The notes beneath the pieces are model-generated. The model had not been told where the DNA came from and made no database searches. It saw nothing but the letters and a program-made list of their open reading frames with translations. Position numbers and translations under genes: made by a program. A stretch of DNA of 64,000 nucleotides from Nocardia arizonensis (GTDB lineage Bacteria; Actinomycetota; Actinomycetes; Mycobacteriales; Mycobacteriaceae). The stretch is taken from contig NZ_LGYZ01000092.1 of the NCBI RefSeq assembly GCF_001310275.1, forward strand, positions 124,001-188,000, read 5' to 3'. This document shows, piece after piece, positions 16,286 through 24,906 of the stretch; position 1 is the stretch's first letter; every line of letters starts with the position of its first letter.

Positions 16286-19123
16286 TCAGCGGGTCGATGG
16301 CACGCGACCGTAGTTGGATTCGCCTTCGCTGTTGCTGTTCGCATTGCCGGAGTTGGGCCGGGTGGTCGGCTGCGCGCCGCTGCTCGGCGCGATCGGCTGA
16401 CCCGGCAGCGGACCCGGCTCGTTCTCCCGCTGCTGCGGCTGCTGTTGCTGCGACTGCGGATTCGGCTGCACGCCCGGCATCGGAATGCGGAAACCGGGGA
16501 ACACCTCGACCTGGGTCGTGGTGACCACCACCGGCGGCACGAACGACGGCGCGGTGGTCTCCGGCGGGGTGTAGGGCGCGGTCCACTCGGGAACGCCCGA
16601 CTGGCCCTTGATCGGCGCGGGCTTCGGGAAGGTCTCGTTCGGCGTGCCCGACAGCGCGCCGTCCATGGTCGCCTTCCAGATGTCGGAGGGCAGGCTGGAA
16701 CCGTAGATCATCGCGCCGCCGTAGTTGCGCAGCGCCGAGTTGTCGACGGACCCGACCCATACCGCGGTCGACAGCGACGGCGTGTAACCGACCATCCAAG
16801 CGTCCTTGTTCTCACCGGTGTCGCCGAGCTGGGCGGTGCCGGTCTTGGCGGCCGATTCCCGTCCGCCCGCGAGTCCGTGATTGCGCGAATAGCCCGCGAT
16901 CGGCTTCATGGCGGCGGTCGCGTTGTCGGCGACGGCGGCGGAGACGCGCTGTTCACCCGCGACATCGCCGCGGTCGAGCAGCACTTGGCCGTCGGCGGTC
17001 ACGACCCGCTGCACGAAGTGCGGCGCGTGGTACACACCCGAAGCCGCGAGTGTGGCGTAGGCCGAAGCCATATCCAGCGGGCGCGCCTGGTACTGGCCGA
17101 GCACGATGCCGTTGTTGGGACCGGAGCCGTCGGGTTCGGTCAGCGTGCGGCCCACCCCCGGGATCTCCTCAGGAATGCCCAGCTTGTGACCCATGTCCGC
17201 GATCTTCTGCGGACCGTTGCCCATATCCAGCTGCATGCGGTAGAAGCTGGTGTTCAGCGACCGCTTCAATGCCTCGGCGATGGTGCAGGTACCGCACTGT
17301 TCGCCCTCGACGTTGGTGATCTTGATGCCGTTCACCGTGATCGGGGAGCTGTCGTACATCTGCGACAGCGGCACGCCCTGTTCGAGGTTCGCGGCCAGAC
17401 CGATCACCTTGAACGACGAACCGGTTTGCAGACCCGCGTTGGCGAAGTCGTAGCCCTGGCCGTCGCTGCCACCGTAGTAGGCGCGCACCGCACCGGTGCG
17501 CGGGTCGATCGACACCACCGCGGTGCGCAACTGCTCCGGTTCGCCCTGCATCTTGGAGGTCGCGGCGTCAACGGCGGCCTGCTGCGCCTTCGGATCGATG
17601 GTGGTGGTGATCTGCAATCCGGCGGTGTTGAGCTGCTGTTCGCTGATGCCCGCGGAGGACAGCTCCCTGAGTACCTGAGTCTTGACCAGACCCTCGGGGC
17701 CCGCGTCGAGCGTCTTGTCCTGGGTCGCCGCCCCGGGCTGCACCGCCGGATACTGCATGCCCTGTCGCTCGGTGGCCTTGAGGTTGCCGCCGTCGACCAT
17801 GCCGTCGAGGACGTAGCCCCAGCGGGTCTTGGCGCCTTCGGGGTTCTTCTCGGGGTCGAGCAGCGAGGGCAGCTGGATGGTGGCGGCGAGCACCGCGCCC
17901 TCGGCCACGCTCAGATCCTGCACCGGCTTGCCGAAGTACGCCTTGGACGCGGCGTCGATGCCGTAGGCGCCGCGGCCGAAGTAGATGGTGTTCAGGTAGG
18001 CGGCGAGGATCTCGTCCTTGCTCCACTGCCGCGCCATCTTGGCCGAGATCACCAGTTCGCGCATCTTGCGGGTGAGCGAGCGTTCGTCACCGACGAGCGC
18101 GTTCTTCACGTACTGCTGGGTAATGGTCGAACCACCGCCCGCGCTCTCGCGGCCGAGGACGTTGTCGCGGGCCGCGCGCATGAAGCCGGTGATGGAGAAG
18201 CCGGGGTTGGTGTAGAAGTCGCGGTCCTCGGCGGCGATCACGGCATTGCGGACATGCGGCGGGATCTGCTCGATCGTGACGTCGGTGCGGTTGCCCTGCG
18301 GCGGGACGACCTTGGAGATGACGCTTGTGCCGTCGCTGGCGTAGATCATCGCGACCTGATTGGTTTTCAGATCGCCCGGCTGGGGCACCGAAACCGTGCT
18401 GTACGCGATCAGGAAGATCGTGCTCGGCAGCACGATGGCCAGTGCCGTCAGCACGTAGAGGGTCCGGCGGACGATCTTCCACGGGAACTTCCGCTTCTGT
18501 GCCGGACCGCGTCTACCGGGACCGCCCGGTCCGCTGCCATTGCCCGCGCCGCGGCGCGGCGGACCCGAGGGCGGACCGCCCGCGGCGGCGGCCCTGCGCT
18601 CACCGGTCTGGGCGCCGTTGGCGCGGCGGACGCCCGGACGGTCATCGACAGCGGCTCCTGAGCCGGTGGCCGGGCGACCGCCCGCGACCGGTCGCGATCC
18701 GGTATTCGGACCGGTGCGCCGGTCGCGATCGGCGACCGCCTCGCTCAGCGCGCCCGCACGCCGTTCGCCCGGCGGCGGATTCTGACCGGGTCGGGCGATG
18801 CGCTGGGTGCCCTGCGCGCCGGGGGGCTGCTGCGGGCGGCCCTGGGGCGGACGCTGCTGCGGCGGTCCTTGGCGCTGCGGCGGCTGCGGCCCGCGCGGCT
18901 GACCCCCGGTATGCGGCGGCGGCCCCCCTTGGGGACCGCCGGGACCGCCGGGACCGCCGGGCCTGCCGCCCTGGCGCGGTGCGCCGGGCGGCGGCGGACG
19001 GTAGCCAGGCGGCGGCGCCTGCCGCTGATCGGGATACGGATCGGGACCCGGATGTGAACTTCGCTGAGCACGGCCACCGCGCGGTTCATCGCCGTAGGGG
19101 GAAGTCTCGTAGGGCGAATTCAC
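16286..19123 (-). CDS. ponA1: Class A penicillin-binding protein PonA1 (glycosyltransferase/transpeptidase)
   Basis: A GTG at 19123 has GGAG nine bases upstream; the ATG at 19138 is an alternative, and numbering here is from that ATG. Residues 1-220 are cytoplasmic and rich in Pro, Gly, Gln and Arg. A single TM helix is at about 223-248. The GT51 glycosyltransferase domain follows (EDRDFY with catalytic Glu near 304, STITQQYVKNAL). The transpeptidase domain has all three motifs: S574-S-F-K577, S627-L-N and K765-T-G-T. A Pro/Thr-rich tail ends it. It polymerises and crosslinks peptidoglycan at the outer face of the membrane. Synteny with Rv0049-Rv0051 supports the name. It pairs with a second class A PBP at 24907-27303. 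Confidence 0.95.
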   Translation of the reverse strand: MNSPYETSPYGDEPRGGRAQRSSHPGPDPYPDQRQAPPPGYRPPPPGAPRQGGRPGGPGGPGGPQGGPPPHTGGQPRGPQPPQRQGPPQQRPPQGRPQQPPGAQGTQRIARPGQNPPPGERRAGALSEAVADRDRRTGPNTGSRPVAGGRPATGSGAAVDDRPGVRRANGAQTGERRAAAAGGPPSGPPRRGAGNGSGPGGPGRRGPAQKRKFPWKIVRRTLYVLTALAIVLPSTIFLIAYSTVSVPQPGDLKTNQVAMIYASDGTSVISKVVPPQGNRTDVTIEQIPPHVRNAVIAAEDRDFYTNPGFSITGFMRAARDNVLGRESAGGGSTITQQYVKNALVGDERSLTRKMRELVISAKMARQWSKDEILAAYLNTIYFGRGAYGIDAASKAYFGKPVQDLSVAEGAVLAATIQLPSLLDPEKNPEGAKTRWGYVLDGMVDGGNLKATERQGMQYPAVQPGAATQDKTLDAGPEGLVKTQVLRELSSAGISEQQLNTAGLQITTTIDPKAQQAAVDAATSKMQGEPEQLRTAVVSIDPRTGAVRAYYGGSDGQGYDFANAGLQTGSSFKVIGLAANLEQGVPLSQMYDSSPITVNGIKITNVEGEQCGTCTIAEALKRSLNTSFYRMQLDMGNGPQKIADMGHKLGIPEEIPGVGRTLTEPDGSGPNNGIVLGQYQARPLDMASAYATLAASGVYHAPHFVQRVVTADGQVLLDRGDVAGEQRVSAAVADNATAAMKPIAGYSRNHGLAGGRESAAKTGTAQLGDTGENKDAWMVGYTPSLSTAVWVGSVDNSALRNYGGAMIYGSSLPSDIWKATMDGALSGTPNETFPKPAPIKGQSGVPEWTAPYTPPETTAPSFVPPVVVTTTQVEVFPGFRIPMPGVQPNPQSQQQQPQQRENEPGPLPGQPIAPSSGAQPTTRPNSGNANSNSEGESNYGRVPSTR

Positions 19124-19223
19124 TGACAAGATCTCCATAACTCGTATCGGACAACGTTTCGCGGTGCGGCCGTGTACGCCGCCGCGGACACGTCGTGGCT
19201 CCGCGTGTCATCGGACGGGCAGA

Positions 19224-19634
19224 TCATTCGGCGGCGGTACGCCGGTTCGCTCTGGCGCGCCGCGGGGGTGCGGGCGTCGAGCCGAGTACATAGGACTGCA
19301 CCAGATGGTTCCAGCTACAGGTCCGGCATACCTCGACGACGTGCACCGAGAACTCCTCGCGAGTCTCGGCGAGGCGGGCCAGTTCCTCCGGTGTGCGAGC
19401 CGATCCCGCCATCGCGCCGAGCCCATCGCCGTAGACCCAGGATACGAGGGTCAACTGCTCCTTCCGGCAGATAGGGCACGTGACCTCGCTCCCCCGGCCG
19501 TGGAACTTCGCCGCGCGTAGGAGGTAGGGATTGGCGTCACATACCTCGGCGACATCGACCCGGCCCGCGTAGACGTCGGCCAGCAGCGACTTGCGCCGGA
19601 GCGCATAGTCGACAACCTGCCGCTGAATTCGCAC
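19224..19634 (-). CDS. DUF5318 family zinc-ribbon-like protein (Rv0049 orthologue)
   Basis: The 136-residue product starts MRIQRQVVDYALRRKSLLADV. It has two cysteine pairs, CPICRKE near residue 53 and VCRTCSWNH near residue 103, that look like a treble-clef or zinc-ribbon site. The family is DUF5318, and the gene sits next to ponA1 in mycobacteria and nocardiae, as Rv0049 does. It has no signal or membrane segment, so it is cytoplasmic. Function is unknown; conservation beside ponA1 and ino1 hints at a link to envelope growth. The basic C-terminal tail (PPRRARANRRTAAE) is not conserved in the family as far as I can judge. Confidence 0.88.
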   Translation of the reverse strand: MRIQRQVVDYALRRKSLLADVYAGRVDVAEVCDANPYLLRAAKFHGRGSEVTCPICRKEQLTLVSWVYGDGLGAMAGSARTPEELARLAETREEFSVHVVEVCRTCSWNHLVQSYVLGSTPAPPRRARANRRTAAE

Positions 19635-19712
19635 GAGAACCAGAGTAGCGGTGACCGATTGAGTGCGCTGCGGCGTGGCGCGTTCGGGTCGTTCTCCGTC
19701 TAGGATTCTGCT

Positions 19713-20807
19713 GTGTCCACCACGGCTTCCGGGCGCATGCGAGCGCGTGACCTAGACCGCGCGAATGTGTCCGCTGTGCTGGACGCCGCGTACGCGGAGG
19801 GTCAGCTCGGCGCGGACGAATACCACGATCGAACCGCGAAGGCGGATACCGCCAAGACACTGGGCGAACTGGATGGTCTGATTTCGGACCTGCAATCGCC
19901 AACAGCGGTAAAGGATCTCACCGGCCAGCGCGCCGCCCGGACGCGGAATCCGCTCAACCGCCGCCGATTCTCCGGCGGTTATCCCGATCACACCCGCGCC
20001 CGCGACACCGATCGCGCCGAGACGGTACGCGCACTCGACGCCGCGCGCGCCGACGGACAGCTCACCGAGGACGAACACCGGGCGCTCACCGAACTCGCCG
20101 CCGAGGCGCGCACCATCGGCGATCTGGCCGAACTGGTATCCGACCTGCAACGACGCGCCGATGCGGCACCGCCGCCGCGTCCTCCGCGCTCGCATCGGCG
20201 CCAGTTCTTCGCCGCCGTCGTCGTCGCGATCGCGGTACTGGCGACCACCGGGACATACGCGCTGACCGGACCCGACGATGCCGAACCCGCGCGGGCGAGC
20301 GCCCCGACAGCGGACCTGTCGGTCGTGGAGCCGCTGGTGATCGCGACCCCGAAGCTCACCACCGCCGAGGGCATGACGGTGTTCCGGGAGCGCTACCGCG
20401 CGAAATTCGGCGACACCCTCGTCGACGAACTGCGGGCCTTCGATACCTACGCCTCGCTGAAGCGGATCGCGCCCGACGGCGCGCAATGGTCGGTCGGCTA
20501 CGACTATCGCGGCGGATTCCAGCGCGCGAGCGGCCCGGCGCTGTCGACGCGGCGGTCGGACACGGTCGCCTTCGACCTGGCCACCGCCGATTTCGCGGCC
20601 ATCGCCGCGGTCGCCGCCAACGCGCCCGCGCTCACCAAGGTCCCGGAGGGCACGGTCTCATCCTTCTCTTTCGAGGTCTCGGATTTCGGGTCGCAGAAGG
20701 GTGTTCCGACCGTGGAGATCACCGTGCGCAATGAGCGCCAGCAGTACGGCGAAGTCCTGCTGGCGCCGACCGGCGAGGTGCTGAAGGTCACGGAGGTGCG
20801 GCCGTGA
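19713..20807 (+). CDS. Membrane protein with two DUF1707 domains (Rv0048c-like)
   Basis: The 364-residue protein has two DUF1707 units, at about residues 9-65 (MRARDLDRANVSAVLDAAYA ... GELDGLISDLQ) and 93-148 (TRARDTDRAETVRALDAARA ... GDLAELVSDLQ). A basic stretch and one membrane helix follow at about 168-188 (FFAAVVVAIAVLATTGTYAL), then an extracellular domain of about 170 residues. That outer domain has FRERYRAKFGDT near 228, a pattern repeated in the next gene. It is the first of the run that ends with ino1, matching Rv0048c. DUF1707 is thought to be a helical protein-binding domain; the outer domain is unrecognised. Confidence 0.87.
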   Translation: MSTTASGRMRARDLDRANVSAVLDAAYAEGQLGADEYHDRTAKADTAKTLGELDGLISDLQSPTAVKDLTGQRAARTRNPLNRRRFSGGYPDHTRARDTDRAETVRALDAARADGQLTEDEHRALTELAAEARTIGDLAELVSDLQRRADAAPPPRPPRSHRRQFFAAVVVAIAVLATTGTYALTGPDDAEPARASAPTADLSVVEPLVIATPKLTTAEGMTVFRERYRAKFGDTLVDELRAFDTYASLKRIAPDGAQWSVGYDYRGGFQRASGPALSTRRSDTVAFDLATADFAAIAAVAANAPALTKVPEGTVSSFSFEVSDFGSQKGVPTVEITVRNERQQYGEVLLAPTGEVLKVTEVRP

Positions 20808-21598
20808 TGGCCTCGTCCACATCCCGGCTACGGGCCCGCGACAGCGACCGCGCCGATGTCTGCGGTTTGCTCGACGCCGCGCTCGCCGACGGTCAGCTCA
20901 CCGCCGGTGAACACGCGGCACGCACCGAATCGGCCATGCGCGCCGCGTCCTTCGCCGAGCTGGACCGACTCGTCGGCGACCTCCAGATCCCCGGCGACAT
21001 GGTGGACACCCCGGTGGTGCGCGGCGGGCCGCTCCGCACCAGGCGCTGGTGGGTCCCGGTTTCGATACTGCTGGTCGCGGCGCTGCTCGGCGCGGGCGCG
21101 GGCTGTGTCGGCCGTGCCGCGACCGATCACACGGCACGGGCGTCGCTGCCGACGTTGACCACCGGAGCCGGCCTGGCCCAGTTCATCGACAGCTATCGCG
21201 CCGAATACGGCGACACGGTCGCCGACGATCTCACCGTCTACCCGGGTTACGCGGTCTATCACCGCACTCCCGGCAATCCGGTGAAGTCGCAGTATTACCA
21301 CTACGACGGCGATTTCAGCACCTTCGGTTCGGAATCCGCGCGCAAGCCGAGCACCCCCACCTTCGATTTCGGGACGATCGACAGACTTCTGTTCGCCCGA
21401 CTGCTGGCGGGTGCCGTCCAGTCGCTGAAGGTGCCCAACGGGCAGATCAACTACATCAAGTTCGAGTTTCCCCCGGGATCGACCAAGGACCCGTCGCCCT
21501 ACGTGCGGATCTATGTGCAGAACGAGGCGCAGGACAACGGATTCATGACCGTCACCTTCGGCGGCGAGATCCTCGACGTGCGTCCGCCGCACGAGTAG
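20804..21598 (+). CDS. DUF1707 membrane protein, paralogue of preceding gene
   Basis: The start overlaps the upstream stop (GTG at 20804, or ATG at 20807), implying translational coupling. The 263-264-residue protein has one DUF1707 domain (LRARDSDRADVCGLLDAALA at about residues 9-28), a TM helix near residues 81-103 (WWVPVSILLVAALLGAGAG), and an outer domain with FIDSYRAEYGDTVADDLTVY. That segment aligns with FRERYRAKFGDTLVDELRAF of the preceding protein, so the pair arose by duplication and one copy gained or lost a DUF1707 unit. They may form a heterodimeric envelope complex. Function is unknown. Confidence 0.87.
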   Translation: MMASSTSRLRARDSDRADVCGLLDAALADGQLTAGEHAARTESAMRAASFAELDRLVGDLQIPGDMVDTPVVRGGPLRTRRWWVPVSILLVAALLGAGAGCVGRAATDHTARASLPTLTTGAGLAQFIDSYRAEYGDTVADDLTVYPGYAVYHRTPGNPVKSQYYHYDGDFSTFGSESARKPSTPTFDFGTIDRLLFARLLAGAVQSLKVPNGQINYIKFEFPPGSTKDPSPYVRIYVQNEAQDNGFMTVTFGGEILDVRPPHE

Positions 21599-21728
21599 AG
21601 CCGACCCCCCGACGCGCGGCGTCCGGCGTCCGCCGCGGGGCCTCGGCATGTACAGATGTATCGGCGCGATATAGTTTGGTATTGCATCCATTGGTTAGGT
21701 CTGTAGATATGTCAGGGGGTGAAGCCCG

Positions 21729-22289
21729 GTGCTCGAGCTGGCAATACTCGGGCTGCTCCTCGAATCGCCCATGCACGGGTACGAGCTGCGCAAGCGGCTG
21801 ACCGGCCTGCTCGGGGCGTTTCGGGCCTTCTCCTACGGGTCGCTCTATCCCACCCTGCGTCGTATGCAGGCGGACGGACTGATCGCCGAGGAGCACCCCG
21901 AGGGCGCGGTCACCCGCCGTGCCCGACGGGTCTACCAGCTGACCCCGGTCGGACGTGAACGGTTCCACGAACTGATCGCCGACACCGGACCGCAGAACTA
22001 CACCGACGACGGCTTCGGCGTCCACTTGGCGTTCTTCAGCCGCACCCCCGCCGAGGCGCGGATGCGGATTCTGGAAGGCAGGCGCAGGCAAGTCGAAGAA
22101 CGTCGAGAGGGGTTGCGGGAAGCGATCAAACGAGCCAGCGGCTCGCTGGACCGCTACACCCGCCAGCTCCACCAGCTCGGTCTGGAATCAAGCGAGCGCG
22201 AAGTGCGCTGGCTCAACGAGTTGATTGCCGCGGAGCAGTCAACGAAGGCGGCACCACAGAAAGAAGGAAACATCGGCCATGAGCGGTGA
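21729..22289 (+). CDS. PadR family transcriptional regulator (Rv0047c orthologue)
   Basis: A GTG start with GGGGGTGA upstream gives 186 residues (VLELAILGLLLESPMHGYEL). The N-terminal 95 residues are the PadR winged helix, with FSYGSLYPTLRRMQADGLI as recognition helix and wing entry. The C-terminal part is a long dimerising coiled coil of the Vir_act_alpha_C type. Its last 11 bases overlap the ino1 start, and the arrangement matches Rv0047c-Rv0046c. PadR proteins usually repress their own operon, so it may control itself and ino1 from a promoter in 21599-21728, where AT-rich sequence (TATAGT near 21670) stands out from the GC-rich background. Confidence 0.94.
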   Translation: MLELAILGLLLESPMHGYELRKRLTGLLGAFRAFSYGSLYPTLRRMQADGLIAEEHPEGAVTRRARRVYQLTPVGRERFHELIADTGPQNYTDDGFGVHLAFFSRTPAEARMRILEGRRRQVEERREGLREAIKRASGSLDRYTRQLHQLGLESSEREVRWLNELIAAEQSTKAAPQKEGNIGHER

Positions 22290-23391
22290 ATTGAACGCAG
22301 CTGACAGCAAGCAGGCTGATAGCGCCACCGAAGTGCGCGTGGCCATCGTCGGCGTGGGAAACTGCGCCTCCTCACTGGTCCAAGGCGTGCAGTACTACCA
22401 GGACGCGGACGAGAACTCCACCGTCCCCGGCCTCATGCACGTCAAATTCGGCCCGTACCACATCCGCGACGTCAAATTCGTCGCCGCGTTCGACGTGGAC
22501 GCCAAGAAGGTCGGCTTCGACCTCGGCGAGGCCATATTCGCCAGTGAGAACAACACCATCAAGATCTCCGACGTGCCGCCGTGCGACGTCGTCGTACAGC
22601 GCGGCCCCACCCTCGACGGCATCGGCAAGTACTACGCGCAGACCATCGAGCTGTCCGAAGCCGAGCCGGTCGACGTCGTCAAGGTGCTGAAAGACGCGAA
22701 GGCCGACGTGCTCGTCTCCTACCTGCCGGTGGGATCGGAAGAGGCCGACAAGTTCTACGCGCAGTGCGCCATCGACGCGGGCGTCGCCTTCGTCAACGCC
22801 CTGCCGGTCTTCATCGCCTCCGACCCGGTGTGGGCGAAGAAGTTCACCGACGCGGGCATCCCCATCGTCGGCGACGACATCAAGAGCCAGGTCGGCGCGA
22901 CCATCACCCACCGGGTCATGGCCAAACTGTTCGAGGACCGCGGCGTGCAACTCGACCGCACCATGCAGCTCAACGTCGGCGGCAACATGGACTTCAAGAA
23001 CATGCTCGAACGGGAGCGGCTGGAATCGAAGAAGATCTCCAAGACCCAGGCCGTCACCAGCAACCTCAAGAAGGAACTCGGCGCCAACGACGTGCACATC
23101 GGTCCTTCGGACCACGTCGGCTGGCTCGACGACCGGAAATGGGCCTACGTGCGCCTGGAAGGACGTGCGTTCGGTGACGTGCCGCTGAACCTGGAATACA
23201 AACTCGAGGTGTGGGATTCGCCGAACTCGGCGGGCATCATCATCGACGCGGTTCGGGCGGCGAAGATCGCGCTGGATCGCGGGATCGGCGGGCCGGTGCT
23301 TCCGGCTTCGGCGTATCTGATGAAGTCGCCGCCGCAGCAGTTGCCGGACGATGTCGCTCGGACTCAGCTCGAGGAGTTCATCATCGGCTGA
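22279..23391 (+). CDS. ino1: Inositol-3-phosphate synthase
   Basis: The ATG at 22279, with AGAAGGAAA upstream, gives 370 residues, the length of mycobacterial Ino1 and much shorter than eukaryotic forms. VAIVGVGNCASSLVQG is the NAD-binding loop and LNVGGNMDFKNMLERER near residue 233 is the active-site signature; SKKISKTQAVTSN follows. The enzyme turns glucose 6-phosphate into inositol 1-phosphate using NAD+ in the cytosol, feeding phosphatidylinositol, PIMs, LM/LAM and mycothiol in this order. It is translationally coupled to the PadR gene. Assignment is very secure from both sequence and synteny. Confidence 0.98.
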   Translation: MSGELNAADSKQADSATEVRVAIVGVGNCASSLVQGVQYYQDADENSTVPGLMHVKFGPYHIRDVKFVAAFDVDAKKVGFDLGEAIFASENNTIKISDVPPCDVVVQRGPTLDGIGKYYAQTIELSEAEPVDVVKVLKDAKADVLVSYLPVGSEEADKFYAQCAIDAGVAFVNALPVFIASDPVWAKKFTDAGIPIVGDDIKSQVGATITHRVMAKLFEDRGVQLDRTMQLNVGGNMDFKNMLERERLESKKISKTQAVTSNLKKELGANDVHIGPSDHVGWLDDRKWAYVRLEGRAFGDVPLNLEYKLEVWDSPNSAGIIIDAVRAAKIALDRGIGGPVLPASAYLMKSPPQQLPDDVARTQLEEFIIG

Positions 23392-23392
23392 A

Positions 23393-23568
23393 TCTCTGGC
23401 CGTGCCTCCGGCACGGCGGAGTTCGCGGCCCTTTGGGTCTCGCGTCCGGGCGGCCGATACTTGCTCCTTCGTCGCATTGTCTCGACCGCTCGGACGCGAG
23501 ACGGCCGCGAACTGTATCTCTGGCCGTGCCTCCGGCACGGCGGGGTTCGCGGCCCTTTGGGTCTCGCG
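23393..23568. repeat. Duplicated 52-bp GC-rich element with internal hairpins, in the gap 23392-23730
   Basis: Two copies of a 52-base element lie at 23393-23444 and 23517-23568 and differ at one base. Each starts with a perfect 8-bp hairpin (for copy 1, GCCGTGCC at 23399-23406 pairs with 23410-23417), which may terminate ino1. The space between them includes sequence near 23490-23512 that is an inverted copy of the second half of the element, so larger stem-loops can form. The whole gap 23392-23730 has no coding signature I can support. It looks like a small interspersed intergenic repeat family, possibly mobile, but no transposase is present. Confidence 0.7.
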
Positions 23569-23730
23569 AACGGTCGGTCGTAAGTTTCGGGGTTCCCTGC
23601 GGGTTCGCTGCGCTCTGGGCGGGGTGGGGGTGGGTTTGGTGGTTGCGTGACTTGTTTGGGTATTCGCGGTGGGGGTGGGAGGACCCCGGTGGTGCGTGTG
23701 GGGGAGGTGCGGGCTTGGGGTGCTTGGGGG

Positions 23731-24156
23731 TCAGTCCAGGGAGACGTAGACCTCTACCGAGGTGGGGCCGGTGTAGCGTTCCAATTCGGCGGTGTGGGAG
23801 CGGGTGATTATTCCGGCGCTCTCGGCTTTCGCTACCTGGGCCCAGGCTGTGCGCAGGAGGTCGTAGGGCTTGTCGGAGACTACGAATTTCGCGTAGCGGC
23901 CCTGGGGGATTCTGGTGAGGACGTCGCCAGCGTCCAATTCATCCATACCTTCGATTCCGTATCCGAGTACGGCTACGGCGTGGTCGTTCTGGCCTATGTA
24001 GGCCGCGACCCTTGGTACGTTCTTCTCCCTGGCCAGGTAGCGATCCCAGGTGAAATTCACCAGGTCGAGATCGCGGGCGGCCACCTCTCGGCCCGACAGG
24101 GGGATGGTGAGTCCGGCGACCAGGCATTCGTCCAATGTGACGATCTCGAAGTCCAC
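23731..24156 (-). CDS. GyrI-like small-molecule-binding domain protein (copy 1)
   Basis: The 141-residue protein is a stand-alone GyrI-like / effector-binding domain. It starts MDFEIVTLDECLVAGLTIPL, the usual first strand and helix, and shows YGIEGMDELDAGDVLTRIPQGRYAKFVVSD, which matches the conserved xx-IPxGxYAxF step, and ends with the strand SVEVYVSLD. The fold has two SHS2 repeats that bind drugs or hydrophobic effectors, as in SbmC and BmrR. There is no DNA-binding domain, so it likely sequesters or hydrolyses a small molecule. It lies nine bases from a close paralogue on the same strand. Confidence 0.87.
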   Translation of the reverse strand: MDFEIVTLDECLVAGLTIPLSGREVAARDLDLVNFTWDRYLAREKNVPRVAAYIGQNDHAVAVLGYGIEGMDELDAGDVLTRIPQGRYAKFVVSDKPYDLLRTAWAQVAKAESAGIITRSHTAELERYTGPTSVEVYVSLD

Positions 24157-24165
24157 AGTCCGTTC

Positions 24166-24624
24166 CTACCCGTCGCTCGGTTCGTCCGCCAGCGCCACGA
24201 AGACCTCCACCGTTCGGGAGTCAGGATAGTGCTCCCAGTCGCCGGTGTAGGACCTGGTGATCCTGCCTGCCGCCTCGGCGTCCCACACCGCGCGCCAGAT
24301 GCTGACGATGGTGTCGCCGAGGTTGTCGCCGCTGGCCGTGAAACGGGCGAAGCGGCCCGCGGGGACTCGGGCCAGGACGTCGCCGGGCAGCAGGTCGTCG
24401 AGGTTGCGGCAGCGGTAGCCGACGATGTGGGTCAGGTACGAATTGATTTCCGGTGCGTGATCGACGTACGCGGTGGTCGGCGGGCCGGGTAGGCGGCGGG
24501 CGAGGGTGTGTTTCCACGCCTCCTCGACCTTGGCGCGGCGCGGACCTTCGACCGCGAGCGCGGGGCTGCGCAGAACCGTGCCCGCCACCAGCGTCTCGGG
24601 TTGGTCAACGACATTGAAATCCAC
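24166..24624 (-). CDS. GyrI-like small-molecule-binding domain protein (copy 2)
   Basis: I start at a GTG at 24624 (VDFNVVDQPETLVAGTVLRS); the frame is open upstream but that part is low-complexity Arg-rich and improbable. The 152-residue product aligns along its length with the neighbour: LVAG near the start, RNLDDLLPGDVLARVPAGRFARFTASG in the middle and TVEVFVALAD at the end. It is therefore a tandem duplicate of the GyrI-like gene, with the upstream copy expressed first. A function as a small-molecule binder or hydrolase is inferred from the fold only. The 282 bases upstream (24625-24906) hold no gene I can support. Confidence 0.82.
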   Translation of the reverse strand: MDFNVVDQPETLVAGTVLRSPALAVEGPRRAKVEEAWKHTLARRLPGPPTTAYVDHAPEINSYLTHIVGYRCRNLDDLLPGDVLARVPAGRFARFTASGDNLGDTIVSIWRAVWDAEAAGRITRSYTGDWEHYPDSRTVEVFVALADEPSDG

Positions 24625-24906
24625 CGGCGTAGCCCCTATGTCTAGTCTGTCTTCCACTGTGCGGCGCTGCCGCGCCTCGTGGCCGCGCAGGCTCAGCGCC
24701 TCCGACGGTCGCGGGCGGGCCCGTGACGCTCGCCGCGTTGTCGTCGCTCGAGCGCACATCCTCCCGCATCGTCGCCCGAGTCTCGGCATCGGCCCGAAAC
24801 GCTTCGCGCCGACACGCCCACTCTGGCAAAACGATGCTGCCATGTCGTGCGTTCCCCGGTGGCGTCGTAGGTCACAAGATCGACACTAGATGGCGCGCTG
24901 AGGCCA

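Noticed and set aside
16187..18661. Plus-strand open frame of 824 codons opposite ponA1
   Set aside because: It mirrors a PBP with all catalytic motifs on the minus strand and has no recognisable motifs itself.
18930..18970. Short tandem repeat as a CRISPR-like array
   Set aside because: It encodes the Gly-Pro repeats in the PonA1 cytoplasmic tail. There are no spacers and no cas genes in the window.
24625..24906. Possible small gene upstream of the GyrI-like copy 2
   Set aside because: Open frames here are short, Arg-rich and differ in every frame. No ribosome binding site or family match supports any of them.
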